Positions 41,243 through 51,655 of a stretch of 64,000 bases of DNA are shown piece by piece. This stretch comes from Azorinus chamasolen (taxonomy: Eukaryota > Mollusca > Bivalvia > Cardiida > Solecurtidae): assembly GCA_963576725.1 (NCBI GenBank), contig OY755246.1:77383475-77447474 (forward strand), written 5' to 3'. The position numbers were made by a program, and so were the translations under genes. Positions within the stretch are counted from its first letter, which is position 1. Each line of letters opens with the position of its first letter. Under the pieces are notes generated by a model. It was not told where the DNA came from, did not search any database, and was given only the letters and a program-made list of their open reading frames with translations.

Positions 41243-41488
41243 TTAATCATTTCACCGCCGCAGTCGCATAAATGCACCACGACAAATAGTGCAGTCCCAG
41301 ATCAGACGCCGCCTTTTCAAGGCCGCGTCTGATCAGGGACTTCACTATTTGTCTCAAACTCTTTTTCTATATCTAGGCTTTATTCCTTTGAAGTTTGCAT
41401 TTATTTATCTCATTTCCTTATTTAACCGAATGACTTAACAAGATTGGATTGCAGACGACAATAAGAAATTTGGCGCCGAAAGGGTTCA
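41243..41488 (+). mobile_element. J MITE, complete
   Basis: TTAATCATTTCACCGCC...TGGCGCCGAAAGGGTTCA (TTAA mutated to TTCA). Hairpin about 41280-41351 with centre GCCGCCTTTTCAAGGCCGC. Confidence 0.8.
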
Positions 41489-41576
41489 GAAATAAAATGT
41501 GCCTATTCTTAGTAAGTAGCCAAATACATTATCACCAAGTGTGTTATCTGATGATTTCTCCTTTTCTGAATATTAA

Positions 41577-41822
41577 TTAACCATTATCCTGTTCTATATT
41601 TAGTCCAATTTCCAATACCTACTGAATATACTCGGCCAAAATAGGTATAGAGAAATATGAAAGATGAGTGTAGCCATTTTAGAGTCTAAAGAAACAGAGC
41701 TATCAAATTATATCAGCAAACAGAGCACATCCTGATCAGACGGCTCCTATAGGAGCCGTTTGATCTGGGTCTACTCTGTTTGCAAATACGTGAAAAGGCT
41801 TTTATATTAGAAAAGGGGCTAA
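41577..41822 (+). mobile_element. M MITE, complete
   Basis: TTAACCATTATCCTGTTC...TTAGAAAAGGGGCTAA. Hairpin 41716-41783 with centre GGCTCCTATAGGAGCC. Confidence 0.85.
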
Positions 41823-41960
41823 ACAAAAACATGAATGAAAATTTATAGCTGAAGAAAATATATTTTATGGCAAGCCGTATAGACTCTGATTGAAGGGCTC
41901 CCCTAAGCGCCCTTTGATCTGAGTCTCTACTGTTTGCAACTAGCTCATATACTCAGCTCT
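41822..41960 (+). mobile_element. K element attached to M
   Basis: ACAAAAACATGAATG... hairpin GCAAGCCGTATAGACTC...GTCTCTACTGTTTGC with centre GGGCTCCCCTAAGCGCCC. Confidence 0.55.
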
Positions 41961-42024
41961 CGTAGGTTAGGAGTAGCCCCGTAGCCTAACAACACACGAG
42001 GACATGGTTTGCGGTTCAAATCAA

Positions 42025-42085
42025 TTTGGGTCCAGATTAAACGCCAAATAACTCGGTCTCTGATTAGGGTCCAAACCATTTTATT
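42025..42085. mobile_element. L/B hairpin remnant
   Basis: AATTTGGGTCCAGATTAAACG...TTAGGGTCCAAACCATT; centre AATAACTCGG. Confidence 0.45.
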
Positions 42086-42150
42086 TGACCCTCGGTAAAA
42101 CATTCGTAAAAAGTTTATACGATATGGAAATAAGTGAAAATTGCAATTTA

Positions 42151-42338
42151 CAGTAAAATCCCTCTAAACCAGACGTTACATTTAGTATAAATATCGGTCT
42201 TGGAGACCAGTGGCGGCTTAATGCAGGGTGATAGTCATGCAGAAAGCTCCTCTAGGAGCTTTCTGCATGACTTTCACCCCTACATTAAGCAGCCACCTGC
42301 CTAAAAGTATCTAGAATTCCGATTAGAGGGGGTTAAGT
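42151..42338. mobile_element. I MITE
   Basis: CAGTAAAATCCCTCTAAACC...GATTAGAGGGGGTTAAGTG. E hairpin with centre AAGCTCCTCTAGGAGCTT. Confidence 0.8.
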
Positions 42339-42347
42339 GCATACCAT

Positions 42348-42537
42348 GGAGCCTCAATATATCGAACTTTAAAATACCACACTGTAGGAGCCACACTGTA
42401 GCAGCAAGCTGTCACATGTCCTTATAGGTATGTGAAATGGTGACTGTTTAGAACAGTTACGTATTTTGGAAGGAACCGAATTGTTTACTCGATTTATATC
42501 GAAGTTCGAGTTATCCGAGTTTGAGCTATCGTATCAG
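42348..42537. mobile_element. E3 MITE, decayed
   Basis: AGCCTCAATATATCGAAC...TATCGAAGTTCGAGTTATCC; hairpin reduced to GCAAGCTGTCACATG. Confidence 0.55.
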
Positions 42538-42578
42538 AGTACATGCAGACACCTTGTACATATCAGTTTTAAGTACTA

Positions 42579-42882
42579 CAGTTGGACTTCGATATCTCGA
42601 ACTCGGAAAACTCGAACTTCGGGATAACTCGAACAAAACGTTCAGTCATTTCAAAACTTACTATACATAATTGCTCTAAAATGTATCGCTGCAGATATCT
42701 AGGAACACTCGTGACAGCTTAATACAGGTCTAAGGTAATGCTGAAAGTTCCTACAGGAGCTTTCAGCATTACTTTGGACCTGTATTAAGCTGTGGCATTG
42801 AGAAATTGTTCAGAATAGATATCGGATTACTCGAACCTCTGTTATCTCGAACTAATTTGTATGTGTTATCGAAGTTCAACTG
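42579..42882. mobile_element. E3 MITE, complete
   Basis: CAGTTGGACTTCGATATCTC...GTTATCGAAGTTCAACTG, TA on both sides. TCGAACT/ACTCGAAC repeats flank the E hairpin (ACAGCTTAATACAGGTC...) with centre AGTTCCTACAGGAGCT. Confidence 0.85.
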
Positions 42883-42954
42883 TAATATGAAACTGAAAAT
42901 ATGAGACCGTCAGATTCATGTGTAATTCAAAATGTATTATTCCTGTCGGTAGGT

Positions 42955-43300
42955 TTTCAGCCAGTCACAGCCATTCACCCTTCCACCTATCTATCCAGCC
43001 ATGCATATGTCCGTTTGATCGTCTGTTTATCTGTATATATCCATGTCAGTTCGTTTGTCTGTCTGTCTTTATACATGTATTACTTTTTGTCTCATTATCT
43101 GTGCTTCCCATCATTCACTTGTCCGCAAAAATGTTTTTTAGTTCTACAGATATACAAATGCCACACATCGACTGTGCATTTGACATCGCCTCACAGCCAG
43201 CACGCTTGTTGATAAGACATCTTACATTAACTATATTGCACACGAACACTAATTCTACAAGGGCTGTACGACCTTGTACACGTGTATACAGACAGATCTC
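42955..43300. other. Pyrimidine-rich stretch without a gene
   Basis: Contains CTATCTATCC and TGTCTGTCTGTC simple motifs. Two overlapping frames of 103 and 128 codons are open but low-complexity with no recognisable domain. Confidence 0.35.
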
Positions 43301-43361
43301 TTAACTATTAGATGGTGCAAGCGCATATACAACCTTAAATGTAGCAGTCTGGTAGACGTCA

Positions 43362-43617
43362 TTAACCATTTCCCTGATGAATATTCATGTAGGAAATAAC
43401 GGCGTAATGAATATTAATAAGATTATTTTTTGTAATGCATAAATTATGAACACAGGACATTATGGCACGGGCAGAAACTGTGGAATTATATCTATATTAT
43501 ACCTTAAGCAAACAGAGTAGGACCTGATCAGACGGCTCCTATAGGAGCCGTCTGATCTGGGTCTACTCTGTTTGCAGATGCGCGAAAATGCGCTTACATA
43601 AGGCAAAGAGGGGTTAA
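43362..43617 (+). mobile_element. A MITE, complete, reference copy
   Basis: TTAACCATTTCCCTGATGAA...CAAAGAGGGGTTAA. Hairpin 43508-43575 (68 bp) with centre GGCTCCTATAGGAGCC. Confidence 0.9.
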
Positions 43618-43715
43618 GTTTCAACGCAGGATTTTCAAGTGGACTATTCCAAAATTCAAACAGGTCAAGCATACCTTAAATACTAATCGATATTATAAAG
43701 AAAAGTGTAATCTAA

Positions 43716-43822
43716 CAAACAGTGCAGACTCTGATGAGAGGGCTGCTCGAGGAAGTCTCTCACATAGGTTTACACTGTTTACAAAGGGCATAAGTGATAA
43801 GTGTCCCGCACTGAAATGGTTC
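43716..43822 (+). mobile_element. K element
   Basis: ACAAACAGTGCAGACTCTG...GTTTACACTGTTTAC with centre GGCTGCTCGAGGAAGTC; end CCCGCACTGAAATGGTT-CA abuts B. Confidence 0.6.
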
Positions 43823-44023
43823 ACTCTTTCTCTGACAAATTTCTGTAGTCTGCAAATGTTGTCGTCTGCAACTATTTTCTTTTTTCTTCATGTGTGTCTC
43901 AAAGGCTGGTACAATCACAAGCGGTTTGGATCCTAATGAGGCACCGAGATACTCGGCGTCTCATCTGGATCCAAACTGTTGCATAAGTAATCGCTGATGC
44001 AGCATTGGCAATGAAAACGTTAA
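43820..44023 (-). mobile_element. B MITE, reverse
   Basis: TTCACTCTTTCTCTGACAAA...AGCATTGGCAATGAAAACGTTAA. Hairpin GCGGTTTGGATCCTAATG... with centre ACCGAGATACTCGGC. Confidence 0.75.
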
Positions 44024-44259
44024 TGAAATATATGACACTTTATGTCTCAAGGAGCATAAAGGCCGTCTGCGAATCACACAGGACAGACATAATCATTTCC
44101 CATCTCCTTGTGTATTGCTGGCAAGACCAGGCCGGTCAAGCGATGATTGAGAATTGGATTTGTCGAGCTCAGAAGTACCGCCGTCCATCACATCTTGTCA
44201 CATCCCATCAACAAACGTTACAAAAGGCGAAGAGCTTGGAATGCAGATACGTACAGTGA
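44024..44259 (+). other. Non-repetitive stretch with a short open frame, doubtful coding
   Basis: The segment between a B1 element (ending 44023) and an F element (from 44349) is not obviously repeat and is more GC-rich. An open frame ends at 44259 with a stretch reading GQAMIENWICRAQKYRRP. Its in-frame start lies inside the B1 terminus, no splice sites are convincing, and a second frame is open for about 50 codons. I do not call a gene. Confidence 0.2.
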
Positions 44260-44348
44260 TAAACAATGATTCGATGATTTAGAGACCTGCACTACGACAT
44301 TTGGAAATTGACTTTTGCCCGTGACTATTTAGATTATGTTTATTATCG

Positions 44349-44504
44349 GAGGTCCAGATAAGATACGAATATGAAATCGTTTTCAAAAAACTAAACCCTA
44401 TGTTGTGACCGCTGTTTAGAATCGTCTGAATAGTGTTCACATCATAGGGTTTGGTAGAGAAATGACGATTTTGAAATTTGATCACGCACTGTTGTCTTTT
44501 TCTC
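44349..44504. mobile_element. F MITE
   Basis: GAGGTCCAGATAAGATACG; stem AAACCCTATGTTGTGACC...CATCATAGGGTTTGG with right inner arm shortened. Confidence 0.65.
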
Positions 44505-44509
44505 TGATA

Positions 44510-44890
44510 ATGTACATGTATATTGTGTATATTATATGTATTATATAGATAACGTGGATTATATATATTATGTATATTATGCATATTATCTATATTATAT
44601 AGTTTATGAAGATTGTGTACATTATGTATATAATTTATATTATGTAGATTATACAGATTATTTATATTATGTAGATTATTTATATTATGTAGATTATACA
44701 GATTATTTATATTATGTAGATTATACAGATTATTTATATTATGTACATTAATTAGAGAATGTATACTATGTATATCATTTATATTATGTAAAGTATGTAT
44801 ATTATGTGGCTCATGTATATTATGTACATTATTCATACTATGTAAATAATGTATATTATGTAGATTATATATATTATGTTATGTAGATTA
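44510..44890. repeat. AT-rich TATATTATGTAGATTA array
   Basis: Irregular 15-16 bp units (TATATTATGTAGATTA, TATTATGTACATTA). Frames across it on both strands encode only Asn/His/Ile or Tyr/Asp/Val repeats. Confidence 0.9.
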
Positions 44891-44931
44891 TGTAGATTTA
44901 ACGATGTGACATGATAGTCATGTGTATAGCT

Positions 44932-45102
44932 TAACCTTTTCCATGTTTTATGTTTATTCCAAATTTCAGTACCTACTGAAGATTTATAGACAAAATAGTT
45001 ATAAGGAAATATGGAAGTTGGAACATAGTAACCATTTTAGAAAGTAAACAATAAGATCGAATAAATTCGATAAGCAAACAAAGCAGACGCTGATCAGACG
45101 GA
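44932..45102 (+). mobile_element. M left half, ending at the palindrome centre
   Basis: TTAACCTTTTCCATG..., body as in M, left arm to GCTGATCAGACGG, then directly the TTAACCC of the next element. Confidence 0.7.
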
Positions 45103-45103
45103 T

Positions 45104-45375
45104 TAACCCTTTCCCTATTCAATATCCATATAAGAAATAAAGGCATCATTAATATATTTATTGATTGAATTACAATAAAGAAACATGCACATTTGGTATT
45201 GGTAGAATATCAAACAATGTACATACCTATCATAATGTCCTAATCAAACACACAGGACCATGATCAGACGGCTAGAGCAACTATCTGGTCAGTGTCTACT
45301 CTGGTCAGTGTCTATTCTGGTCAGTGTCTATTCTGTTTATAAAGTCGTGAAAAGCCATTTGTATCAAGAAAATGC
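45104..45375 (+). mobile_element. A MITE, damaged at the hairpin centre
   Basis: TTAACCCTTTCCCTATTC; left arm to GATCAGACGGCTAGAGC, then TCTGGTCAGTGTCTAC repeated three times (45270-45330). Confidence 0.65.
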
Positions 45376-45379
45376 TATG

Positions 45380-45830
45380 ATCAAACCTCCTTGTGCCCAT
45401 GTGCTATTTTAACAGTTGTTCTAATTGATAAGCACAATGATATGACCAAACCTTCTTGTGTCCATGCGCTATTTTAACAGCTGTTCTAATTGATACGCAC
45501 AATGCTATGACCAAACCTTCTTGTGTCCATGCGCTATTTTAACAGTTGTTCTAATTGATATGCACAATGCTATGACCAAACCTCCTTGTGTCCATGTGCT
45601 ATTTTAACAGCTGTTCTAATTGATATGCACAATGCTATGACCAAACCTCCTTGTGTCCATGTGCTATTTTAACAGTTGTTCTAATTGATATGCACAATGC
45701 TATGACCAAACCTTCTTGTGTCCATGTGCTATTTTAACAGTTGTTCTAATTGATATGCACAATGCTATGACCAAACCTTCTTGTGTCCATGTGCTATTTT
45801 AACAGTTGTTCTAATTGATATGCAACGTGT
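45380..45830. repeat. 65-bp minisatellite grown from A body sequence, about 7 copies
   Basis: Unit AATGCTATGACCAAACCTTC, TTGTGTCCATGTGCTATTTT, AACAGTTGTTCTAATTGATA, TGCAC. The same sequence in single copy is part of reverse A bodies (compare 24500-24530). Confidence 0.9.
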
Positions 45831-46009
45831 CATTATTTCGTGCATGACTATTCATGGAGTAAACAGCGCATTTCGTGCGTGTTCATACAAGATTATCACT
45901 ATAGAGTCCATAGGCCATAAAGAATTAAAGCTGTTAGAGACGTTTATATAATCATTAGTGTAGAACTTGATCCAACATATCCTCTATGATCTCATGTGTC
46001 ATTATCTAC

Positions 46010-46425
46010 ATGCACTTGTCTTCATAAATACCTATTTGTTTTCACGCATACTTGTTTCCATGCCAATATTTGTTTCCAAACAAACGAGGTTCCATTTATA
46101 CCTTTCCATAACTACACACCTTCAAGTTTCCGTACCTATACGCACTTGGTTCCATACATACATGTATTGGTTTTCATAGCTACATGTTTCTATACTTACG
46201 TGCTTTCTTGCCCACTGGTTTCCATACATACTCGTTTTCGGGCCTCTTTTTTTCATACATACGTGTGTTTGGACTAGTTGTATCCATGCAAACGTATTTC
46301 CATGTCTATTTGTTTCCATACCTACACGTGCGTGCTTTACTACCGTTTCCATACCTACATGTACTTGTCTCCATACCTGCATGTTCACGTACTTGTTTCC
46401 GTGCTTAGATAAATTGGTTTTCATA
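46010..46425. repeat. Degenerate 22-26 bp TTTCCATACCTACATG array
   Basis: Diverged units TTGTTTCCATACCTACATGT and GTTTCCATACATACTCGT. Frames across it are repeat-derived. Confidence 0.75.
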
Positions 46426-46429
46426 CTGT

Positions 46430-46770
46430 GTTGCTTTCAAACCATATAATTATGTCATACGAGCAAACGACCAAATCTGACGAGTAATCTCTCAGACTGG
46501 ATTAAGTTTCTGATGTCGAGAGCCTGCAATCATTATCGAACTTTGTCTTTTTTTCAATCCTGATGTTTCATTTTCCCTGTTGAATGTCACTTCATTATCT
46601 TTCATTTCTTTCTTTATGGCACAGTAATGTTTTCCTCCTCTTTTTAATGGTCTGAAAGAAGAATCAATAAAAAACGCGAACGTTTTATCACTTTACACGA
46701 AACTTTTCCCTCATTGAAGACATATCGACAGTGCAATGTAAGCATGTATCTGGTTTGTTTATGATTGTGC
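46430..46770. other. No feature seen
   Basis: Nothing recognisable apart from T-rich stretches. Confidence 0.3.
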
Positions 46771-46784
46771 CAGGTTAAGCTTTA

Positions 46785-46950
46785 CCAGATAGAGACCCCC
46801 ATGACGCTATTGTGACTAGAGGAGCGGTCTGATCTTGATCTGTTTTGTTTGCTAATCAAATCATATAGATTTTGCCGAGGTAGATCAAACTTTCCCTGTC
46901 CATATGCCATTTTAGAAATCGATCTAATAAATATTCATGATCTTCCCAAA
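46785..46950 (-). mobile_element. A MITE, reverse, left arm decayed
   Basis: GACTAGAGGAGCGGTCTGATC and TTTTGTTTGCTAATC, body CTAATAAATATTCATGATC. Confidence 0.55.
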
Positions 46951-46977
46951 ACACACTTTAACCTGCTGCGCAAACAT

Positions 46978-47093
46978 TTTGTAGGAGCCTTTACTTTTGC
47001 CCTGCATTAAGCAACCATCTGCCTTTTTAGAATCCTGTGTTCCTATGTTCAATAAACGAATGACCGCTTAGACAAGTTATACTGTATTTTCAA
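46978..47093 (+). mobile_element. E1 right half
   Basis: Starts at the hairpin centre (TTTTGTAGGAGCC) and runs to GACCGCTTAGACAAGTTATACTG. Confidence 0.6.
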
Positions 47094-47296
47094 ATATAAT
47101 CATAGTTGCTTCCTATCAGGCTAAATGTTTCGCTAGTGACGTCATACTTTTGTTCTGTAACAAAGAACAGAACTCTTGAAGTCCAATATTATATACAATC
47201 AAACCGTCCAGACCAGCGTTTGAAAGTCATCCATTTATCATATTGGGAGTGGGGGTGACATGGAATACAAAGAATATGTATAAACATTGGCATTCA

Positions 47297-47362
47297 CCAA
47301 ACAGTCTTGACCCTGACCAGACGCCTCCCCAAGGAGCCCTTTGATCTGGATCAAGATTGTTT
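47297..47362. mobile_element. K-type hairpin
   Basis: CCAAACAGTCTTGACCCTG...GGATCAAGATTGTTTG with centre CGCCTCCCCAAGGAGCC. Confidence 0.6.
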
Positions 47363-47598
47363 GTCTATGCCAAGTCTATGAGGGGAGATAGGGGCATAAA
47401 TCCATCAAGTTTGCTAAATATAACATATGCTTGCAAGAGACAAGAAAGAATGTCAATGACAATGCCTGGTAAGCTGACATACTAGGTATATTTTAAATGT
47501 ACTAACTATCAGCGCCGTTAAAAACAGAATATGTTCATACCGAAATAACGGTGTTCAATATACCTAATACATGTACATGTATGCATTTAATATGGATA

Positions 47599-47802
47599 CA
47601 GCGAAATCTCGATTATTCGAACATTTCAAATACGTATCATTATCGATCGTTAAGACATGTGACAGCTTAATTCACGGTGAAAGTCATGCAGAAAGCTCCT
47701 CTGGGAGCTTTCTGCATGACTTTCACACTGCATTAAGCAGTAGCTTGCCTAATATGTCTAAATTATTCAATACTAAAATTCCGAATAATCGAGGTTTAAT
47801 TG
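47599..47802. mobile_element. E2 MITE, complete
   Basis: CAGCGAAATCTCGATTATTC...GAATAATCGAGGTTTAATTG flanked by TA. Hairpin centre AAGCTCCTCTGGGAGCTT. Confidence 0.85.
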
Positions 47803-47894
47803 TATTTTAACATTCGAAATCCTACTGGTCATAAGCATTCGATTAATGTTGATTCAGTTCTGAGATTATATTTGTACTCAGCACAATCCGGGTC

Positions 47895-48060
47895 TTTAAC
47901 TCTTACTCGCCGTAAATTCCACTGAATTTTGGAGCTGGTACATTCGATTTTATCAAGCTTTTTAGAAACTATTGGCCAGATGTCAAACAGCTTGACAAGG
48001 GGCAGTTACTCAGCACTTCGTCTTGACACAAGCTGTTTGCAAATGCGAGACAGGTTTGGG
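47895..48060 (+). mobile_element. L element
   Basis: TTAACTCTTACTCGCCG start; GATGTCAAACAGCTTGAC...GACACAAGCTGTTTGC with centre GGCAGTTACTCAGC; end near ATAGTAGGATAAGG. Confidence 0.6.
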
Positions 48061-48381
48061 ATAGTAGGATAAGGTTTGATATCAATACCAATATCGATAT
48101 AAACTGGTAATTTTGTCGTTTTTACTTTTGAAGCCTAGTCTTTACCCTATCCTTAAAGTTTCTTCTATGTAAAACACGATCTGCTGGCGTAAATGTTTCT
48201 CGGTAGATGTTTTCTACTTTCGCTTTAAAATACGATTTACACGTATCAAGTAGATTTATTCAGCTTCTCATCTGGATCCAAACTGTTTTCAAAGGTAACC
48301 AGAGATGCACGCTATAGCAGGCTACATTTTAATCTCTATATCTGGTACATTTTATATGAAAATCTATGATGTTTCAATATA

Positions 48382-48597
48382 CAGTAAAACCATGGTTATT
48401 CGAACACTTAAAAACAAATGTATATCATTATCAATCTTTAAGACGGGTGACAGCTTAATGCAGGGTGAAAGTCATACAGAAACCGCCCCTGGAGCTTTCT
48501 GTATGATTTACACACTGCATTATGCCGTCAGCTGCCCAAACTGTCCCACTGCCTAAATGTTTCAAAGCTAAAATTTCGAAAAATGGAGATCTTGCTG
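48382..48597. mobile_element. E2 MITE
   Basis: CAGTAAAACCATGGTTATTC...GAAAAATGGAGATCTTGCTG. Hairpin centre decayed (ACCGCCCCTGGAGC). Confidence 0.75.
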
Positions 48598-48709
48598 TAT
48601 CATCAAATTTGGGTTAATAGTTCAGATAAGTTATGCTATTTGGAAGCATAACAGTGATATAAACTTTATATGGCTTTCTGCGCTAGAGATAAATGGCACT
48701 TCAGTAAAC

Positions 48710-50140
48710 CTTTAAATGCTGAATGTTCAAAGTGGAGTGGCATATTCATGTACGAAATAATGACAATAAATATTCATTAGCTGTTGTTTTTTATAATGGA
48801 ATGTATGCACCTGTTATTTTTGGTATTGGTATAGACACTGCATAGTGTGTTCTATTGGTATAGACACTGCATAGTGTGTTCTATTGGTATAGACACTGCA
48901 TAGTGTGTTCTATTGGTATAGACACTGCATAGTGTGTTCTATTGGTATAGACACTGCATAGTGTGTTCTATTGGTATAGACACTGCATAGTGTGTTCTAT
49001 TGGTATAGACACTGCATAGTGTGTTCTATTGGTATAGACACTGCATAGTGTGTTCTATTGGTATAGACACTGCATAGTGTGTTCTATTGGTATAGACACT
49101 GCATAGTGTGTTCTATTGGTATAGACACTGCATAGTGTGTTCTATTGGTATAGACACTGCATAGTGTGTTCTATTGGTATAGACACTGCATAGTGTGTTC
49201 TATTGGTATAGACACTGCATAGTGTGTTCTATTGGTATAGACACTGCATAGTGTGTTCTATTGGTATAGACACTGCATAGTGTGTTCTATTGGTATAGAC
49301 ACTGCATAGTGTGTTCTATTGGTATAGACACTGCATAGTGTGTTCTATTGGTATAGACACTGCATAGTGTGTTCTATTGGTATAGACACTGCATAGTGTG
49401 TTCTATTGGTATAGACACTGCATAGTGTGTTCTATTGGTATAGACACTGCATAGTGTGTTCTATTGGTATAGACACTGCATAGTGTGTTCTATTGGTATA
49501 GACACTGCATAGTGTGTTCTATTGGTATAGACACTGCATAGTGTGTTCTATTGGTATAGACACTGCATAGTGTGTTCTATTGGTATAGACACTGCATAGT
49601 GTGTTCTATTGGTATAGACACTGCATAGTGTGTTCTATTGGTATAGACACTGCATAGTGTGTTCTATTGGTATAGACACTGCATAGTGTGTTCTATTGGT
49701 ATAGACACTGCATAGTGTGTTCTATTGGTATAGACACTGCATAGTGTGTTCTATTGGTATAGACACTGCATAGTGTGTTCTATTGGTATAGACACTGCAT
49801 AGTGTGTTCTATTGGTATAGACACTGCATAGTGTGTTCTATTGGTATAGACACTGCATAGTGTGTTCTATTGGTATAGACACTGCATAGTGTGTTCTATT
49901 GGTATAGACACTGCATAGTGTGTTCTATTGGTATAGACACTGCATAGTGTGTTCTATTGGTATAGACACTGCATAGTGTGTTCTATTGGTATAGACACTG
50001 CATAGTGTGTTCTATTGGTATAGACACTGCATAGTGTGTTCTATTACAATTTCTATAAGCAAACAGAACATACCCTGGTCTACTCTGTTGCCATGGAAAC
50101 GACGTAATAATTTATTCATATGAAGGGGAAGCGTCAACTA
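48710..50140 (+). mobile_element. A MITE containing a 1.2-kb minisatellite
   Basis: A left body (ATTCATGTACGAAATAATG) to TTTTTGGTATTGG, then the 29-bp array, then A continues ACAATTTCTATAAGCAAACAG and right arm TGGTCTACTCTGTTG. The hairpin is missing its core. Confidence 0.75.
48823..50045 (+). repeat. 29-bp minisatellite, about 42 identical copies
   Basis: CTATTGGTATAGACACTGCA + TAGTGTGTT repeated with no difference that I can see. The unit contains the inverted repeat ACACT-GCAT-AGTGT. Confidence 0.98.
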
Positions 50141-50198
50141 CAGAGTACGCTCAGTATGAAAGGCACACATTTGCTAGATAACTTTGAAGAAATTAAAG

Positions 50199-50268
50199 TG
50201 CTGGCCCTGATCAGAGGGGTTCCTTAGGATTCCTCTTATTCTGATCTGGGTCTACACTGTTTGCGAAT
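50199..50268 (+). mobile_element. K-type hairpin
   Basis: AAGTGCTGGCCCTGATCAG...CTGATCTGGGTCTACACTG with centre GGGGTTCCTTAGGATTCC. Confidence 0.6.
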
Positions 50269-50518
50269 TCTAGTTCATTGTGCACTCGTATACACACTGT
50301 TAAACCACGTCCATATAGAATATTCACAAGTATTAACCCACGACAGATAAAAACAAACACATTTTTGATATCCCTGTTTTCTTTTGACTCTGTAATTGTA
50401 GTGTTTAAAAGAATTCACAAATCTCATGTTCCTCAAAATAACTACAAAATTAAACTGTCTCTGATACATTTAACACTCCGAAGTAATCGCTAAAAAGATA
50501 TCAATTTATATGGGTTAA

Positions 50519-50610
50519 AGGCATATGGTAGCTTAATGCAGGGCGAGAGTTATGCAGAGAACCCCTGATAGAGCTTTCTGCATAACTTTCCTTCCGCATT
50601 TAGCCAATAA
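50519..50610. mobile_element. E hairpin remnant
   Basis: ATGGTAGCTTAATGCAGGGC...GCATTTAGCCAATAACC; centre ACCCCTGATAGAGC. Confidence 0.6.
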
Positions 50611-50669
50611 CCTAATTTTAAAGATACACAAAGCACACACATCAATACTTCGAAATTTTAGTAATAACG

Positions 50670-50819
50670 AATTAATGCCTTTTTAGGCGGTGGCTGCTTA
50701 ATGTAGGATGGCGGTCATGCAGAAAGCTCCTCTATGAGTTTTCTGCATGACTTGCACCCTGCATTCAGCAGCCACCTGTCCTAAATACTGAAAATGTTCT
50801 AACTATCGAGGATATACTG
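50670..50819. mobile_element. E2 MITE, left end missing
   Basis: Hairpin GCGGTGGCTGCTTAATGTAGG... with centre AAGCTCCTCTATGAGTTTTC; right end AACTATCGAGGATATACTG, which is the seed of the array that follows. Confidence 0.7.
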
Positions 50820-51655
50820 TATGATTCGTGTATTAGTGTTCGAACTATCGGTGTTGGTGTATGATGATTGTTTAGTGGTCGGACTATCGGGGTAAGTGTT
50901 TTGTGTTCGAGCTATTGTGGGTTGACTGTATGGTGATTGTTTTAGTGTTCGAACTATCGGGTTTAGTATTCGAGCTATCATGGTTTACTGTTTGATACCT
51001 GTTTTAGTGTTCGAACTATCAGGGTTAGTGTTCGAGATGTTATGGTTTACTGTTAGATACATGTTTTAGTGTTTGAACTATCAGGGTTAGTGTTCGAGCT
51101 ATCGGGGTTTACTGTATGGTAATTGTTTTAGTGTTCGAACTAACGTGGTTAGTATTCGAGCTATCATGATTTACTGTTAGATACCTGTTTAAGTGTTCGA
51201 ACTATCAGGGTTAGTGTTCGAGCTATCGGGGGATTAACTGTATGGTAATTGTTTTAGTGTTCGAACTAACGCGGTTAGTATTCGAGCGATCATGGTTTAC
51301 TGTTAGATACCTGTTTAAGTGTTAGAAGTATCAGGGTTAGTGTTCGAGTTATCGGGGGTTTACTGTTAGATACCCGTTTTAGTGTTCGAGCTATCAGGGT
51401 TAGTATTCGAGCTATCATGGTTTACTGTTAGATACCTGTTTTAGTGTTAGAATTATCAGGATTAGTGTTCGAGCTATCGGGGGTTTACTGCATAATAATT
51501 GTTTTAGTGTTCGAACTATCGGGGTTTACTGTTAGATTCCTGTTTTAGTGTTAGAATTATCAGGGTTAGTGTTCGAACTATCGGGGTTTACTGTATGATT
51601 CTTGTTTTAGTGTTCGAACTAATGGCGTTACTGTTAGAACTATCGGGGGTTTATT
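50820..51655 (+). repeat. 62-bp minisatellite made of E2 terminal sequence, about 13 copies
   Basis: Unit ACTGTTAGATACCTGTTTTA, GTGTTCGAACTATCAGGGTT, AGTGTTCGAGCTATCGGGGT, T. Each half-unit contains TTCGARCTATCRGG-GTTTACTGT, the E2 end. Confidence 0.9.

Noticed and set aside
42901..43304. Frames of 103 and 128 codons
   Set aside because: Pyrimidine-rich low-complexity sequence without domain, splice sites or alternative support.
43508..43575. Palindromes as rho-independent terminators or operators
   Set aside because: The context is a eukaryotic MITE; the same hairpin recurs in dozens of unrelated places.
44279..44836. 185-codon Asn/His-rich minus-strand frame
   Set aside because: Most of it is the AT-rich TATTATGTA array read as protein; the rest crosses an F element.
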